Shown one piece after another: positions 1 through 9,670 of a stretch of DNA of 64,000 nt. Within the stretch, counting starts at the first letter, position 1. The number at the start of each line of letters is the position of its first letter. The position numbers and the translations under genes are program-made. The notes beneath the pieces are model-generated. The model was not told the origin of the DNA. It saw nothing but the letters and a program-made list of their open reading frames with translations, and searched no databases. The DNA is taken from contig NZ_CP071612.1 of the NCBI RefSeq assembly GCF_017357245.1, positions 3,560,001 to 3,624,000 on the forward strand. Direction: 5' to 3'. The stretch comes from Rhizobium bangladeshense. GTDB taxonomy: Bacteria; Pseudomonadota; Alphaproteobacteria; Rhizobiales; Rhizobiaceae.

Positions 1-2
1 GG

Positions 3-659
3 CGCGTCGCCGTTGACGGCCGCATCGTCAGCGATGCCTCTGCATGGGTCGATCTGTCGACGGCAAGGATCAGCGTCGACGGACTTGCCGTCGCCGCTGA
101 GGCGAAAATCTATCTGATGCTCAACAAGCCACGCGGGCTCGTCACGACCCGCCATGATCCCGAGGGCAGGCCGACGGTCTATGATTGCCTCAAGGATTTC
201 GACATCCCGCACCTTTCTCCGGTCGGCCGGCTCGACAAGGCGAGCGAAGGCCTGCTGCTTTTCACCAACGACACCGAATTCGCCCAGATCCTGCTCGATC
301 CGCTCACCCATGTGACCAAAACCTATCATGTCCAGATCGACCGGCTCATGGATGACGAGGAAATTGCCGCTATGACATCCGGCATCCGTCATGACGGCGA
401 GTTGCTGACGGCAACGACCACCCGACGCCTGCGCCAGGGCGACAGGAACTCATGGATCGAGGTCGAGCTCGATGAAGGCCGCAATCGCCAGATCCGTCGC
501 ATGCTGGAGGCGCTCGACGCCGAATGCTTGCGCCTTGTGCGGGTCGCAATCGGCGGGCTCGAACTCGGCGACCTTCCAAAAGGCGCGGTACGTGCGCTGA
601 CTGAGGGAGAATTGCAGGCGCTGCGCCGAAGAGCAGGCATGGAAAGGGTGAGACGTTGA
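3..659 (+). CDS. RsuA/RluB/RluE-family rRNA pseudouridine synthase (5' end outside window)
   Basis: This enzyme isomerises a uridine in rRNA to pseudouridine. The open frame runs in from the left edge; the first complete codon is at 3. The first ~35 visible residues look like the end of an S4 RNA-binding domain leading into KIYLMLNKPRG, where the catalytic domain begins. The Met at 117 is therefore internal, not the start. GRLDKASEGLLLFTND carries the catalytic Asp, and EGRNRQIRRM is the conserved RNA-site motif near the C terminus. The stop overlaps the start of the next gene, suggesting co-translation. Which uridine (16S or 23S) is modified cannot be told from what is visible. Confidence 0.9.
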   Translation, partial: RVAVDGRIVSDASAWVDLSTARISVDGLAVAAEAKIYLMLNKPRGLVTTRHDPEGRPTVYDCLKDFDIPHLSPVGRLDKASEGLLLFTNDTEFAQILLDPLTHVTKTYHVQIDRLMDDEEIAAMTSGIRHDGELLTATTTRRLRQGDRNSWIEVELDEGRNRQIRRMLEALDAECLRLVRVAIGGLELGDLPKGAVRALTEGELQALRRRAGMERVRR

Positions 660-1369
660 CCCATGTGACGGAGATCGCGGCGCATGAGTTCTGGCAGGAG
701 ATCCATCCGCCCGGCACCTTTCCCGACGATCGGGAATTCACCTCCTTCTATGTCGCCACGCTGGAAGACGGCCGCCAGCTACGCCTGCCGATACGGGTGT
801 TGGCAGATGGTGATCGCGCTCTCGCGTCACTGATTGTCAACCAGGCGAGCTTCGCCGTGCTAGACTCATTGGCTGAAAGTCTCGCCGAAAAGATCAGGCC
901 TATGCGCATCGACGTCATCGCCGGCCTGCCGACACTCGGCCTGACGCTTGCAGCCGCCGTTGCGCAGAAGCTCGGTCACCGCCGCTACATCCCGCTCGGC
1001 ACCTCGCGCAAGTTCTGGTACCGCGAAGAACTCTCCGTTCCGCTGTCTTCGATCACTACGCCGACACAAGACAAGCGCCTCTATGTCGACCCGCGCATGT
1101 TGCCGCTGCTGACCGGACGGCGCGTCGCCCTGATTGATGACGTCATTTCCAGCGGCGCATCGATCGTGTCGGGCCTTAGTCTGCTGACGGCCTGCGGCAT
1201 CGAACCCGTCGTCCTCGGCGCGGCCATGCTGCAATCGGAGCGCTGGCGCGACAGCCTCGCAGCCGCCGGGCAGCAATGGGCAGCGCGCGTCTTCGGTGTC
1301 TTCGCAACGCCCATGCTAGAGCGAAATGCCGCGGGCCGGTGGCAGGTTTCCGCTCGACCGAAGACATGA
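656..1369 (+). CDS. Phosphoribosyltransferase family protein
   Basis: A 237-residue type I phosphoribosyltransferase-like protein. The PRPP-binding signature VALIDDVISSGASI lies near residues 141-154, with two adjacent acidic residues followed by a small-residue loop. An N-terminal ~60 residues precede the Rossmann-like core. The start is TTG at 656, overlapping the TGA of the upstream pseudouridine synthase; GTG at 665 is the main alternative. The substrate base cannot be assigned: the hood region does not match apt, hpt, pyrE or upp in a way I recognise. Translational coupling suggests a nucleotide or RNA-metabolism role, but this is inference. Confidence 0.8.
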   Translation: MTHVTEIAAHEFWQEIHPPGTFPDDREFTSFYVATLEDGRQLRLPIRVLADGDRALASLIVNQASFAVLDSLAESLAEKIRPMRIDVIAGLPTLGLTLAAAVAQKLGHRRYIPLGTSRKFWYREELSVPLSSITTPTQDKRLYVDPRMLPLLTGRRVALIDDVISSGASIVSGLSLLTACGIEPVVLGAAMLQSERWRDSLAAAGQQWAARVFGVFATPMLERNAAGRWQVSARPKT

Positions 1370-1511
1370 GGATTGTTCGACCTTTGCCGGCTCGCGCCTC
1401 TGTACAGCAGATGAGGAACGACTACAGTCCGCCCATGGCCTGTCCCCCCGGAAACATGCAGCGGTTCCGGCACGGCGACATGCCTCCATCGATGAAGCAC
1501 TGGATCCGCCC

Positions 1512-3254
1512 ATGTCATTCGAGCAAGCATCCCTGCTGATCCTTCTGCTGGCGATGCTCGTTCTCTTCTCGCTCGAGCGCATACGCATCGAAGTAATTGC
1601 GATTGCCGGCCTGCTCGCAGGCTATGCGCTCGGACTTTATCCGGCCGACCAAATCTTTGCGGGCTTCGCCAGCCCCGTCGTTATCACCGTCATCGAAATT
1701 TTATTGATCGTCCAGGTGCTGGCGCGCGCCAAACTCTTCGACAACCTTGCCGCGCGGATCGCGAGCGCAAGACCGTCGAATTTCAAAGTCATATCAGGTG
1801 CTTCCTCGCTTGCTGGCATTCTTTCCATCTTTATGAACAATATCGGCGCCTTTGCGATTACGCTGCCGGTGGCGCTGCGGCTCGGCGTGGCGCTCTCAAT
1901 CCCCCGCCGTCAGCTCGTCATGCCCATCTCATTTGCCGCCTTGCTCGGCGGCCTCGTGTCGCTGATCGGCACGCCGGCCAACCTGCTCGTCAGCGATGCG
2001 CTTGCCAAGGCGTCCGGTGCGGGTTTTCGTTTCTTCGATTTCAGCTATGTCGGGCTGCCGGTCGCAATTGCGGGCATCCTGCTCTTCGCCATTCGGGTCC
2101 GACAGCTATTTCCAGAACCTGACCCAGTACCGGCAACGCTCGTCCAGGGCACGCGTCGCATCGTCGTCGAACGTCGCGTCCCGGATGCCTCGCCTCTGAT
2201 CGGCGTACGGCTTTCCGAATGTCCGACCCGCTTCGGCATCAAACCGCACGCGCTGATCCGTGGCGACAATTTCGTATTTGGCCCGCTCGACCAGTCGGTA
2301 ATCAACGCTGGCGACGTGCTGCTTGCCGAGGGCGCCGACAGCGTCTTTGCCGGCCTTGCCGCCACACAGGCCCTGGTGACCGATGCTCATCCGGACGGCT
2401 TGCCGCCCGACTTTACCCGAGTCGAAACCGTCGTCATGCCCGAAAGCACGCTGGTGGGTTCGCGCGTCCGTTCGCTCGAAGTCTTCCACCATCGCGGAAT
2501 CGCAGTCACTGCTCTTTCCATGCGTAGCTCGCGCATCGAAGGCCGTTTCCTCGATCTGCAGCTGTCGATCGGCGATATATTGACGCTGGAGGGGCCACAT
2601 CAGGCGATTGCCGAAGCGCTAGAGGAAAGCGAGTGCCTGCCGCTTGCTCCGACAGTTCCAGCCGAACCGGCCGCCCTCTCCTGGCGGCCCTTCGCGCTGT
2701 TTGCCTGCGGCGTCGCTGCCTCGGCGGTGGGCCTCCGTCCCGACATCGCCTTTGCCTGCGTCGTGCTCGCCCTCACCCTGCTTAATCATCTCAACATCCG
2801 CCAGGCCATGGCCGACCTCAACTGGCCGATCATCATCATGCTCGCAGCGATGATTCCGATCGGGCAGGCAGTGGCAAGCACCGGGGCGGCCGAAGCGATT
2901 GCCGGTTGGCTGAGCCTCATCCTGCCGGTTAACCATCCGCTTTCCGGCATCGCCCTCATCCTGTTCCTCGCGATGGTGCTGACGCCCTTCGTCAACAATG
3001 CGACAGTCGCAATCGTGCTGGCTCCGATCGCACTCGAATTTGCGAGGCTCGGGCGACATGCGCCGGACGCCTATCTGATTGCAGTAGCCGTCGGCGCCTC
3101 CCTCGATTTTCTGACGCCCTTCGGTCATCACAACAATACGCTGGCAATGGGCATCGGCGGCTACCGCTTCAGCGACTTCCTGCGCGCCGGCTGGCCCCTT
3201 GCCCTCGGAGGTTATGGCCTCGCTCTGTTTCTCCTGGCTCTGTTCTGGCTGTGA
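1512..3254 (+). CDS. SLC13/DASS-type anion permease with two TrkA-C (RCK_C) domains
   Basis: A 580-residue inner-membrane carrier of the divalent anion:Na+ symporter type. The N-terminal half (about residues 1-215) has hydrophobic helices with MNNIGAFAITLPVALRLG and GTPANLLVS; two soluble TrkA-C domains follow (about 220-290 and 305-385); the C-terminal half repeats the transport fold with NNATVAIVLAPIALEFA. The ATG at 1512 is chosen because the hydrophobic N terminus begins there; the open frame extends upstream to 1326 but that stretch is not protein-like. Substrate (sulfate, dicarboxylate or other anion) is not determined. A second carrier of the same architecture lies at 29504-31276. Confidence 0.88.
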   Translation: MSFEQASLLILLLAMLVLFSLERIRIEVIAIAGLLAGYALGLYPADQIFAGFASPVVITVIEILLIVQVLARAKLFDNLAARIASARPSNFKVISGASSLAGILSIFMNNIGAFAITLPVALRLGVALSIPRRQLVMPISFAALLGGLVSLIGTPANLLVSDALAKASGAGFRFFDFSYVGLPVAIAGILLFAIRVRQLFPEPDPVPATLVQGTRRIVVERRVPDASPLIGVRLSECPTRFGIKPHALIRGDNFVFGPLDQSVINAGDVLLAEGADSVFAGLAATQALVTDAHPDGLPPDFTRVETVVMPESTLVGSRVRSLEVFHHRGIAVTALSMRSSRIEGRFLDLQLSIGDILTLEGPHQAIAEALEESECLPLAPTVPAEPAALSWRPFALFACGVAASAVGLRPDIAFACVVLALTLLNHLNIRQAMADLNWPIIIMLAAMIPIGQAVASTGAAEAIAGWLSLILPVNHPLSGIALILFLAMVLTPFVNNATVAIVLAPIALEFARLGRHAPDAYLIAVAVGASLDFLTPFGHHNNTLAMGIGGYRFSDFLRAGWPLALGGYGLALFLLALFWL

Positions 3255-3339
3255 TGCGATACTTCGGCTGGCTTGAACTTCGCCGGTAATGAAATTAGAG
3301 CAGGTAGCCTTCAGCTAAATACAAGGACAGTCGAGCGCC

Positions 3340-4284
3340 GTGCGAATCCTCTCCGAAGCCCATTTCCCGGAATTGCCGAACTACTATCGCGGCAAAGTGC
3401 GCGAGAATTACGACCTTCCGGACGGACGCCGCATCATTATCAGCACCGACCGGCTGAGCGCCTTCGACCGCATTCTGACCTGCATTCCCTACAAAGGCCA
3501 GGTGCTGACGCAAACGGCGCGCTACTGGTTCGAGGCGACGAAAGATATCTGCCCGAACCACGTTCTCGACTATCCCGATCCGAATGTCGTCATCGGCAGG
3601 AGGCTCGATATCCTGCCCGTCGAAATCGTGGTGCGCGGCTATCTCGCTGGCACCACCGGCACGTCGATCCTGACGCTCTACAAAAAAGGTGAGCGCGAGA
3701 TGTACGGCATACGCTTGCCCGACGGCATGCGCGACAATCAAGTCCTGCCCGAACCGGTCATCACTCCGACCAGCAAGGAGTTCGACGGCGGCCACGACGA
3801 ACCGCTGACCCCTTCCGAAATAATCACGCGCGGCCTTCTGACAAGTCGACAGTGGGAAATCCTGTCGGCATACGCGCTCGCCCTCTTTGCTCGCGGGCAG
3901 GAGATGGCGGCCAAACGTGGCCTGATCCTCGTCGATACCAAATATGAATTCGGCACCGACAATGACGGCGACATCATTCTCGCCGACGAGATCCACACGC
4001 CCGACAGCAGCCGCTATTGGCTGGCCGAAAGCTATCCGGCAAGTTTCGCTGCCGGGAAACGCCCTGAAAGCTTCGACAAGGATTTCGTCCGCGCCTGGGT
4101 GGCGGAGCGCTGCGATCCCTACAAGGACGAGATCCCGAAGATTCCCACTGAACTGATCGAGCAGACCTCGGCCGTTTACATCAGGGCCTATGAGGCGATT
4201 ACCGGCGAGCTCTTCGTTCCGGACGACAGCGGCAAGACGCCGCTTGCTCGTGTTCGCGAGAACCTCGCCCCCTATTTCACCTGA
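3340..4284 (+). CDS. purC: Phosphoribosylaminoimidazole-succinocarboxamide synthase (SAICAR synthetase)
   Basis: Catalyses ATP-dependent condensation of CAIR with aspartate in purine synthesis, in the cytoplasm. The 314-residue protein is the long, yeast Ade1-like form rather than the ~240-residue form. It has [11 protein letters not shown] near residues 16-26, the [10 protein letters not shown] motif, [11 protein letters not shown] and LVDTKYEFG. The start is GTG at 3340 with an AAGGAC ribosome site about 12 nt upstream. Rhizobia usually carry a short purC elsewhere, so this may be a second, divergent copy; that cannot be checked within the window. It stands alone between a carrier and a TetR regulator. 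Confidence 0.93.
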   Translation: MRILSEAHFPELPNYYRGKVRENYDLPDGRRIIISTDRLSAFDRILTCIPYKGQVLTQTARYWFEATKDICPNHVLDYPDPNVVIGRRLDILPVEIVVRGYLAGTTGTSILTLYKKGEREMYGIRLPDGMRDNQVLPEPVITPTSKEFDGGHDEPLTPSEIITRGLLTSRQWEILSAYALALFARGQEMAAKRGLILVDTKYEFGTDNDGDIILADEIHTPDSSRYWLAESYPASFAAGKRPESFDKDFVRAWVAERCDPYKDEIPKIPTELIEQTSAVYIRAYEAITGELFVPDDSGKTPLARVRENLAPYFT

Positions 4285-4390
4285 TAAGCCAATACACGAG
4301 TGCTGCCAGGATAAGCATCGGCTTGGCAGCCCTCGCTCAATCGCGCTAGCATGGGAAAAAAGGTACCGGGTTCGGCCCGGCGGGGGACGG

Positions 4391-4993
4391 ATGGCAAGAA
4401 GGCCGAGGCGCAAGGCCGAGGAAACGCGGGAGGATATTCTCTCGATGGCGGAGATACTGTTTCGCCAGCGCGGCTTCGTCGCGGTGTCGATCGCCGACAT
4501 CGCCGGCGCGCTCAATATGTCTCCCGCCAACGTCTTCAAGCATTTCCGTTCCAAGGTGGCGCTGGTCGATGCAATCGCCGGACGACATCTCGATAATGCC
4601 ACCGATCGCTTCGCCGCCTTCGACCAGAAGCTGCCCCCAAAGGAGCAGTTGCTCCGCTTCGTCCTGCGCCTGCTGGAAAGCCACCTGCAGGACATCCAGA
4701 AAAACCCTTACATTTTCGAAATGGTGCTTTCGACGATCGAGGCCAAACTCGAGGCCGGCAAGCGCTATCGCGCGCGGATCGAGGAGAAACTTGGCGAGAT
4801 TATCCGCGAGGGCGTGGCGGACGGGCGTTATCATTGTCGCAATCCCGAAAGTGCGGCACGCACCGTCGCAGACGTTTTGGCCTGCGTACTGCACCCGATC
4901 CTGATTGCACGCGAGGATAAGGAAACGCTGGTGCACCGCGCCGAAGATATCGTCTGCTTCGTCGATGCCGCACTGCAAAAAAGCGCTTGCTAA
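4391..4993 (+). CDS. TetR/AcrR-family repressor of the adjacent RND pump
   Basis: A 200-residue transcriptional repressor. The N-terminal helix-turn-helix is at about residues 15-60 (SIADIAGALNMSPANVFKHF); the rest is a helical ligand-binding domain resembling the TetR_C types that guard efflux pumps. The ATG at 4391 follows GGGGG closely; the open frame extends further upstream but that part overlaps purC and is not TetR-like. The gene points the same way as the pump, and a near-perfect 28-bp palindrome starts inside its stop codon. I infer that it represses the pump promoter and releases it on binding a toxic ligand. Confidence 0.9.
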   Translation: MARRPRRKAEETREDILSMAEILFRQRGFVAVSIADIAGALNMSPANVFKHFRSKVALVDAIAGRHLDNATDRFAAFDQKLPPKEQLLRFVLRLLESHLQDIQKNPYIFEMVLSTIEAKLEAGKRYRARIEEKLGEIIREGVADGRYHCRNPESAARTVADVLACVLHPILIAREDKETLVHRAEDIVCFVDAALQKSAC

Positions 4994-5019
4994 GTGACGA
5001 TTGGTAACATACGTCACTT
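4992..5019. promoter_or_regulatory. Palindromic operator, probable TetR binding site
   Basis: AAGTGACG (4992-4999) and CGTCACTT (5012-5019) form a perfect 8-bp inverted repeat with a 12-bp spacer that itself contains three further matched pairs. The size suits a TetR dimer or dimer pair. It begins in the TAA of the TetR gene and lies about 130 bp before the adaptor ATG, where the pump promoter must sit. Direct sequence observation; assignment to the neighbouring TetR protein is inference. Confidence 0.7.
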
Positions 5020-5150
5020 CGTAAAGCTTTTCTTAGACTCGGATGATGGTATTTGAAGCCACCTCAATCCAGACGCTTTTATAAGCCTGTGCTCGGTTCA
5101 TCCGAGCCCGTGGATCGAGCGGCGATTGCCACCGCATGAGGGAAATCAGA

Positions 5151-6362
5151 ATGATACGTCGTGTCCTCCTCATCTCCTCGGCCCTGATGGCCGGCGCTTT
5201 GCTTGGCGCCTGCAGTGACAACGCCAGCAAGCCCGCGGGAAATGCCGGCGCAGGAGCCGCGCAGCAGGCGACCCCCGTAGGCGTGATCGCGCTGACGAAG
5301 GCGAGTTTCCCGATCACGACGATTCTTCCCGGTCGCGCCGAAGCCTTCCAGACGGCCGATATCCGGCCGCAGGTGAGCGGCATCATCCGCGAGATAGCTT
5401 TCAGGGAAGGCGGCGAAATCAAGAAGGGCGACCTTCTCTATCAGATCGAGGATGCGCCATACGCCGCCGCAGTCGAGCAGGCCAAGGCAGCCATTTCCAA
5501 GGCCGAGGCGAGTGTGCCGAGCGCCGAAAGCAATCTCGAGCGCTACCAGCGGCTCGTCGGCAGCGGCGCCACGCAGATCGAATACGAGACGGCTAGGACG
5601 ACGCTTCTCCAGGCCAAGGCCGAAGTCGAGTCGGCAAAAGCGGCCCTTTCCGCCGCACAGATCGATCTCGACCATACGAAGATCGTCGCGCCTTTCGACG
5701 GCATCATCGACCAGACCACCTACAATGTCGGCAATGTCGTTTCGGCCAACCAGACGACGGCGCTGACGACGATCCGCCAGCTCGATCCCATCTATATCTC
5801 CCTGACGGAATCGAGCACCAACCTGCTCAGGCTGCGCGATGCGATGGCCGCCGGCGATATCAAGGGCGCAGAGAACGTCGCCTTCCACCTGATCCTCGAA
5901 GACGGCAAGGAATATAATCAACAGGGCAAGCTCGACATGTCGAAGCAAGTGGTCAGCGAGACCACAGGCACCTTCATCATCCGTGTGCTCTTTCCCAATC
6001 CCGATCGTATCGTCCTGCCTGGCATGTATGTCCGCGCAACGGTCGAGCTCGGCGCCGAGACCGGTTACGCGCTGCCACAACTGGCGACGAGCCGTGACGC
6101 CAACGGCCGGCTGACTGCGCAATTCGTTTCCGCCGATGGCAAGGTCGAAACCCGCGCCTTCGAAAACAGTTCGCCCTCCAACAATTCCTGGCTGGTCACC
6201 GAAGGCATCAAGGACGGCGATCAGCTGATCGTCACCGGCCTGCAGTCGGTCACGGCGGGCATGCCGGTGACGCCGGTCCCGATGAAGATCAACGACAACG
6301 GCGTGGTCGTGCCGGCCGAGCAGACCGCGGCCGGTGACGCTGAGAAGCCCGCAGCGAAGTAA
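5151..6362 (+). CDS. RND efflux periplasmic adaptor (AcrA/MexA-type lipoprotein)
   Basis: A 403-residue membrane-fusion protein linking the RND transporter to the outer-membrane channel. The N terminus MIRRVLLISSALMAGALLGAC is a lipoprotein signal with the lipid-attachment Cys at residue 21. It is followed by a biotinyl-lipoyl half (DIRPQVSGIIREI), a long coiled-coil hairpin rich in Ala/Lys/Glu, the second lipoyl half (APFDGIIDQT) and beta-barrel domains. ATG 5151 is preferred to 5136 because GAGGGA lies 6-12 nt upstream and the lipobox spacing then fits. It is first in a three-gene efflux operon. Confidence 0.93.
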   Translation: MIRRVLLISSALMAGALLGACSDNASKPAGNAGAGAAQQATPVGVIALTKASFPITTILPGRAEAFQTADIRPQVSGIIREIAFREGGEIKKGDLLYQIEDAPYAAAVEQAKAAISKAEASVPSAESNLERYQRLVGSGATQIEYETARTTLLQAKAEVESAKAALSAAQIDLDHTKIVAPFDGIIDQTTYNVGNVVSANQTTALTTIRQLDPIYISLTESSTNLLRLRDAMAAGDIKGAENVAFHLILEDGKEYNQQGKLDMSKQVVSETTGTFIIRVLFPNPDRIVLPGMYVRATVELGAETGYALPQLATSRDANGRLTAQFVSADGKVETRAFENSSPSNNSWLVTEGIKDGDQLIVTGLQSVTAGMPVTPVPMKINDNGVVVPAEQTAAGDAEKPAAK

Positions 6363-6409
6363 TCGCTGCGAGCCTGCAAGTCACCGTCTCAGCCGCACAG
6401 GAACAACTG

Positions 6410-9400
6410 ATGGCCAAGTTTTTCATCCGACGTCCGATTTTCGCCTGGGTCATTGCGATCACCATCATGCTCGCCGGCCTGCTGGCGATCTTCATCCTGT
6501 CGATCTCGCAATATCCCGACATCGCACCGACGACGGTGCGCATCAACGCTACCTATCGCGGCGCCAGCGCCGAGACCGTCGAAAAATCAGTGACGACGAT
6601 CATCGAAGACGGCATGACCGGACTCGACGACCTCACCTATATGACCTCGACCTCGTCGACCGGTTCGGCCAGCATCCAGCTCACCTTCGGAACCAGCATC
6701 GATCCCGACATCGCCCAGGTGCAGGTGCAGAACAAGCTGCAGCTGGTTCAGTCGCAGCTTCCGGGCGACGTCATCGATGCCGGCATCAGCGTGACGCGCT
6801 CGACCTCGAGCATCCTTCTCGTCGGATCGCTCGTTTCGACCGACGGCAAGCGCAGTTCGGTCGATCTCGGCAACATTATGTCGACCTCGATCGAGGATCA
6901 GATCCAGCGCCTGGAAGGCGTCGGCAGCATCAACGTTTTCGGTTCGGGATACGCCATGCGCATCTGGCTCGATCCCTTCAAACTCTTGAAATACCAGCTG
7001 ACGCCGAGCGACGTCACGGCAGCGATCCAGGCGCAGAACACCCAGGTCTCCGTCGGCTCGCTCGGCGCCCAGCCGACGATTCCCGGTCAGCAGCTCAACG
7101 TCACCATCACCGCGCAGAGCCAGCTGACCACCGTCGCTGATTTCGAGCACATCATCCTGAAGGTCGAAAAAGACGGGGCGACCGTGCGCCTGAGCGACGT
7201 CGCGCGCATCGAGATCGGCCAGGAAAGCTACGGCGGCAGTTCCCGCTACAACGGCCTGCCCTCGAGTGGCTTTGCCGTCAACCTCGCCATCGGCGCCAAC
7301 GCCATCGATACTGCCGCCCGCGTGCGATCCGCACTCGACGTCATCGGCCGCACTCTGCCGGATGGCGTCAAGATCACTTATCCCTACGACACGACACCCT
7401 TCGTGGAACTGTCGATCGAGAAGGTCGTGCATACGCTGATCGAGGCGATCGTGCTCGTCTTCGTGGTGCTGCTCGTCTTTCTGCAGAATCTGCGCGCAAC
7501 GCTCATTCCGACCATTGCCGTTCCCGTGGTGCTGCTTGGCACTTTCGGAGTGCTGGCGGCCACCGGCTATTCAATCAACACGTTGACGATGTTCGCCATG
7601 GTGCTTGCGATCGGCCTTCTCGTCGATGACGCGATCGTCGTCGTCGAAAACGTCGAGCGCATCATGTCCGAAGAGAAGCTTTCGCCGCTCGAAGCGACGG
7701 AAAAGTCGATGGGCGAAATCACCGGCGCCATCGTCGGCATTGCGCTCGTGCTGACCGCCGTCTTCATTCCCATGGCCTTCTTCGGCGGTTCGACCGGCAT
7801 CATCTATCGCCAGTTCTCGATCACCATCGTCTCGGCCATGCTGCTATCAGCGCTCGTCGCCATCGTGCTGACGCCGGCGCTCTGCGCCACGATGCTGAAG
7901 CCGGTCAGCGAACACAGAAAACACCGCGTCGGCGACTGGTTCAACCGCAACTTCACGCGCTCGACCAACGGCTATGTCAGGACCATCGGCTATCTCCTGA
8001 AGCGGCCGATCCGCGTCATGCTGGTCTTCCTTCTCATCGGCGTCGGCTGCGCCTATCTTTTCACCCGATTGCCGAGCTCCTTCCTGCCGCAGGAAGACCA
8101 GGGCGTGCTGCTGACCATCGTCACCACGCCGCCAGGCTCGACGACCCAGCAGACCCAGGCGGTCGTAGAGAAGGTGGAAAACTACTATCGCCAGAATGAG
8201 AAGGATGCCGTCGAATCCGTCTTCGGCGCACTCGGCTTCGGCTTCAGCGGTTCCGGCCAGAACAGCGCCATCGTTTTCACCAAGCTCAAGGATTTCTCGC
8301 TGCGCACCGATCCAAATCTGAGCGCCCAGTCGGTGGTCAACCGGGCGCTTCGCAGCTTCTTTGCAATGCGCGAGGCACAGGTATTCGCGCTCCTGCCGCC
8401 GGCGATTCAGGGCCTTGGCGTGTCGAGCGGGTTTTCCATGTATCTCGTCGATACGGGTGCCCATGGCAACGATGCTCTCACGGCCGCTTCCAAGCGGCTG
8501 ATCCAGATGGGCAACAGCTCGGGTAAAGTCGTTGCCCTGCGCAGCAGCAACAAGGAAGTCGAGCCGCAGATGCGCATCGTGCTCGATCAGGAAAAGATCG
8601 GCGCCATGGGCGTCGACATCTCCTCGGTCAATTCGATGTTATCGATCATCTTCACCGGCCGCGACGTCAACGACTTCACGCTGAACGGCGAGATCAAACC
8701 GGTTTATGTGCAGGGCGACGCGCCCTTCCGCATGCAGCCGGACGATCTGGATCACTGGTATGCCCGCAACAATGACGGGGAAATGGTCCCCTTCTCCGCC
8801 TTTACCCGCACTGAGTGGGTAAAGGGCGCGCCTTCGCTTGCCCGATTCAACGCCGTCAGCGCCATTCCGCTCGATGGTGCCGCTGCGCCCGGCGTGTCCT
8901 CCGGCGACGCCATGAACGAAATGGAAGCGCTGACCGAGCAACTCGGCGGCGGTTACACGGTCGCCTGGCAGGGCATTTCTTATCAGGAGCGCCTTTCCGG
9001 CTCGCAGGCGCCGATGCTCTACGCGATCTCGGTTCTCGTTGTCTTCCTCTGCCTGGCAGCGCTCTACGAAAGCTGGTCTATTCCCTTCTCGGTGATCATG
9101 GCGGTGCCTGTCGGCGTTCTCGGTGCTCTGGCCGCGGCAACGCTCTTCGGCCAGGCGAACGATGTATATTTCAAGGTCGGCTTGCTCACCACGATCGGCT
9201 TGGCGGCTAAGAACGCGATCCTGATCGTCGAATTCGCCAAGGATCGCATGGAAAGCGGCAGGGGGCTTTTCGAAGCGACGTTGGAAGCGGCACGGCTACG
9301 CCTGCGGCCAATCATCATGACTTCGCTCGCCTTCATTCTCGGCGTGGTGCCGCTGGCGGTCGCGGCGGGCGCGGGCTCGGCGGCGCAGAACGCCATCGGC

Positions 9401-9520
9401 ATCGGCGTTCTCGGCGGTATGCTGGCGGCGACGTTGCTTGGAATTTTCTTCGTGCCGTCCTTTTTCGTGGTCATACGACGCATCTTTGCCACACGCGGCA
9501 AAAATGCGGCATCGGTGTGA
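6410..9520 (+). CDS. RND multidrug efflux transporter (AcrB/MexB-type, HAE1)
   Basis: A 1036-residue proton-driven inner-membrane pump, the normal HAE1 length. It starts MAKFFIRRPIFAWVIAI, has the TM4 proton-relay motif GLLVDDAIVVVENVER near residues 401-416, two large periplasmic loops, and the second-half motif AAKNAILIVEFAKD. An AGGAAC ribosome site precedes ATG 6410. It lies 47 bp downstream of the adaptor gene. Substrates are probably hydrophobic antimicrobials or plant-derived phenolics, as for rhizobial homologues such as RmrAB/AmeABC; this is inference. Confidence 0.96.
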   Translation: MAKFFIRRPIFAWVIAITIMLAGLLAIFILSISQYPDIAPTTVRINATYRGASAETVEKSVTTIIEDGMTGLDDLTYMTSTSSTGSASIQLTFGTSIDPDIAQVQVQNKLQLVQSQLPGDVIDAGISVTRSTSSILLVGSLVSTDGKRSSVDLGNIMSTSIEDQIQRLEGVGSINVFGSGYAMRIWLDPFKLLKYQLTPSDVTAAIQAQNTQVSVGSLGAQPTIPGQQLNVTITAQSQLTTVADFEHIILKVEKDGATVRLSDVARIEIGQESYGGSSRYNGLPSSGFAVNLAIGANAIDTAARVRSALDVIGRTLPDGVKITYPYDTTPFVELSIEKVVHTLIEAIVLVFVVLLVFLQNLRATLIPTIAVPVVLLGTFGVLAATGYSINTLTMFAMVLAIGLLVDDAIVVVENVERIMSEEKLSPLEATEKSMGEITGAIVGIALVLTAVFIPMAFFGGSTGIIYRQFSITIVSAMLLSALVAIVLTPALCATMLKPVSEHRKHRVGDWFNRNFTRSTNGYVRTIGYLLKRPIRVMLVFLLIGVGCAYLFTRLPSSFLPQEDQGVLLTIVTTPPGSTTQQTQAVVEKVENYYRQNEKDAVESVFGALGFGFSGSGQNSAIVFTKLKDFSLRTDPNLSAQSVVNRALRSFFAMREAQVFALLPPAIQGLGVSSGFSMYLVDTGAHGNDALTAASKRLIQMGNSSGKVVALRSSNKEVEPQMRIVLDQEKIGAMGVDISSVNSMLSIIFTGRDVNDFTLNGEIKPVYVQGDAPFRMQPDDLDHWYARNNDGEMVPFSAFTRTEWVKGAPSLARFNAVSAIPLDGAAAPGVSSGDAMNEMEALTEQLGGGYTVAWQGISYQERLSGSQAPMLYAISVLVVFLCLAALYESWSIPFSVIMAVPVGVLGALAAATLFGQANDVYFKVGLLTTIGLAAKNAILIVEFAKDRMESGRGLFEATLEAARLRLRPIIMTSLAFILGVVPLAVAAGAGSAAQNAIGIGVLGGMLAATLLGIFFVPSFFVVIRRIFATRGKNAASV

Positions 9521-9670
9521 TATAAATGCACTGTGATAATGCTGTTCCGATTGCTACATTGCGCCCGACTGCTTCGGTGTGTGTGTTTGTGGTAGGACGA
9601 GGCGCGGCGGCGATAGTGAAGCATGAAGCTTCGGACAAGAATTGACTTGCTCGAGTACAGGAAGAAATGA

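Noticed and set aside
1370..1511. CCGGAA/TTCCGG inverted repeat before the first SLC13 gene
   Set aside because: Only 6-bp arms with an 11-nt loop; likely chance in GC-rich DNA.
4302..4330. GCTGCCA/TGGCAGC inverted repeat after purC
   Set aside because: Long 15-nt loop and no T tract; not convincing as a terminator or operator.
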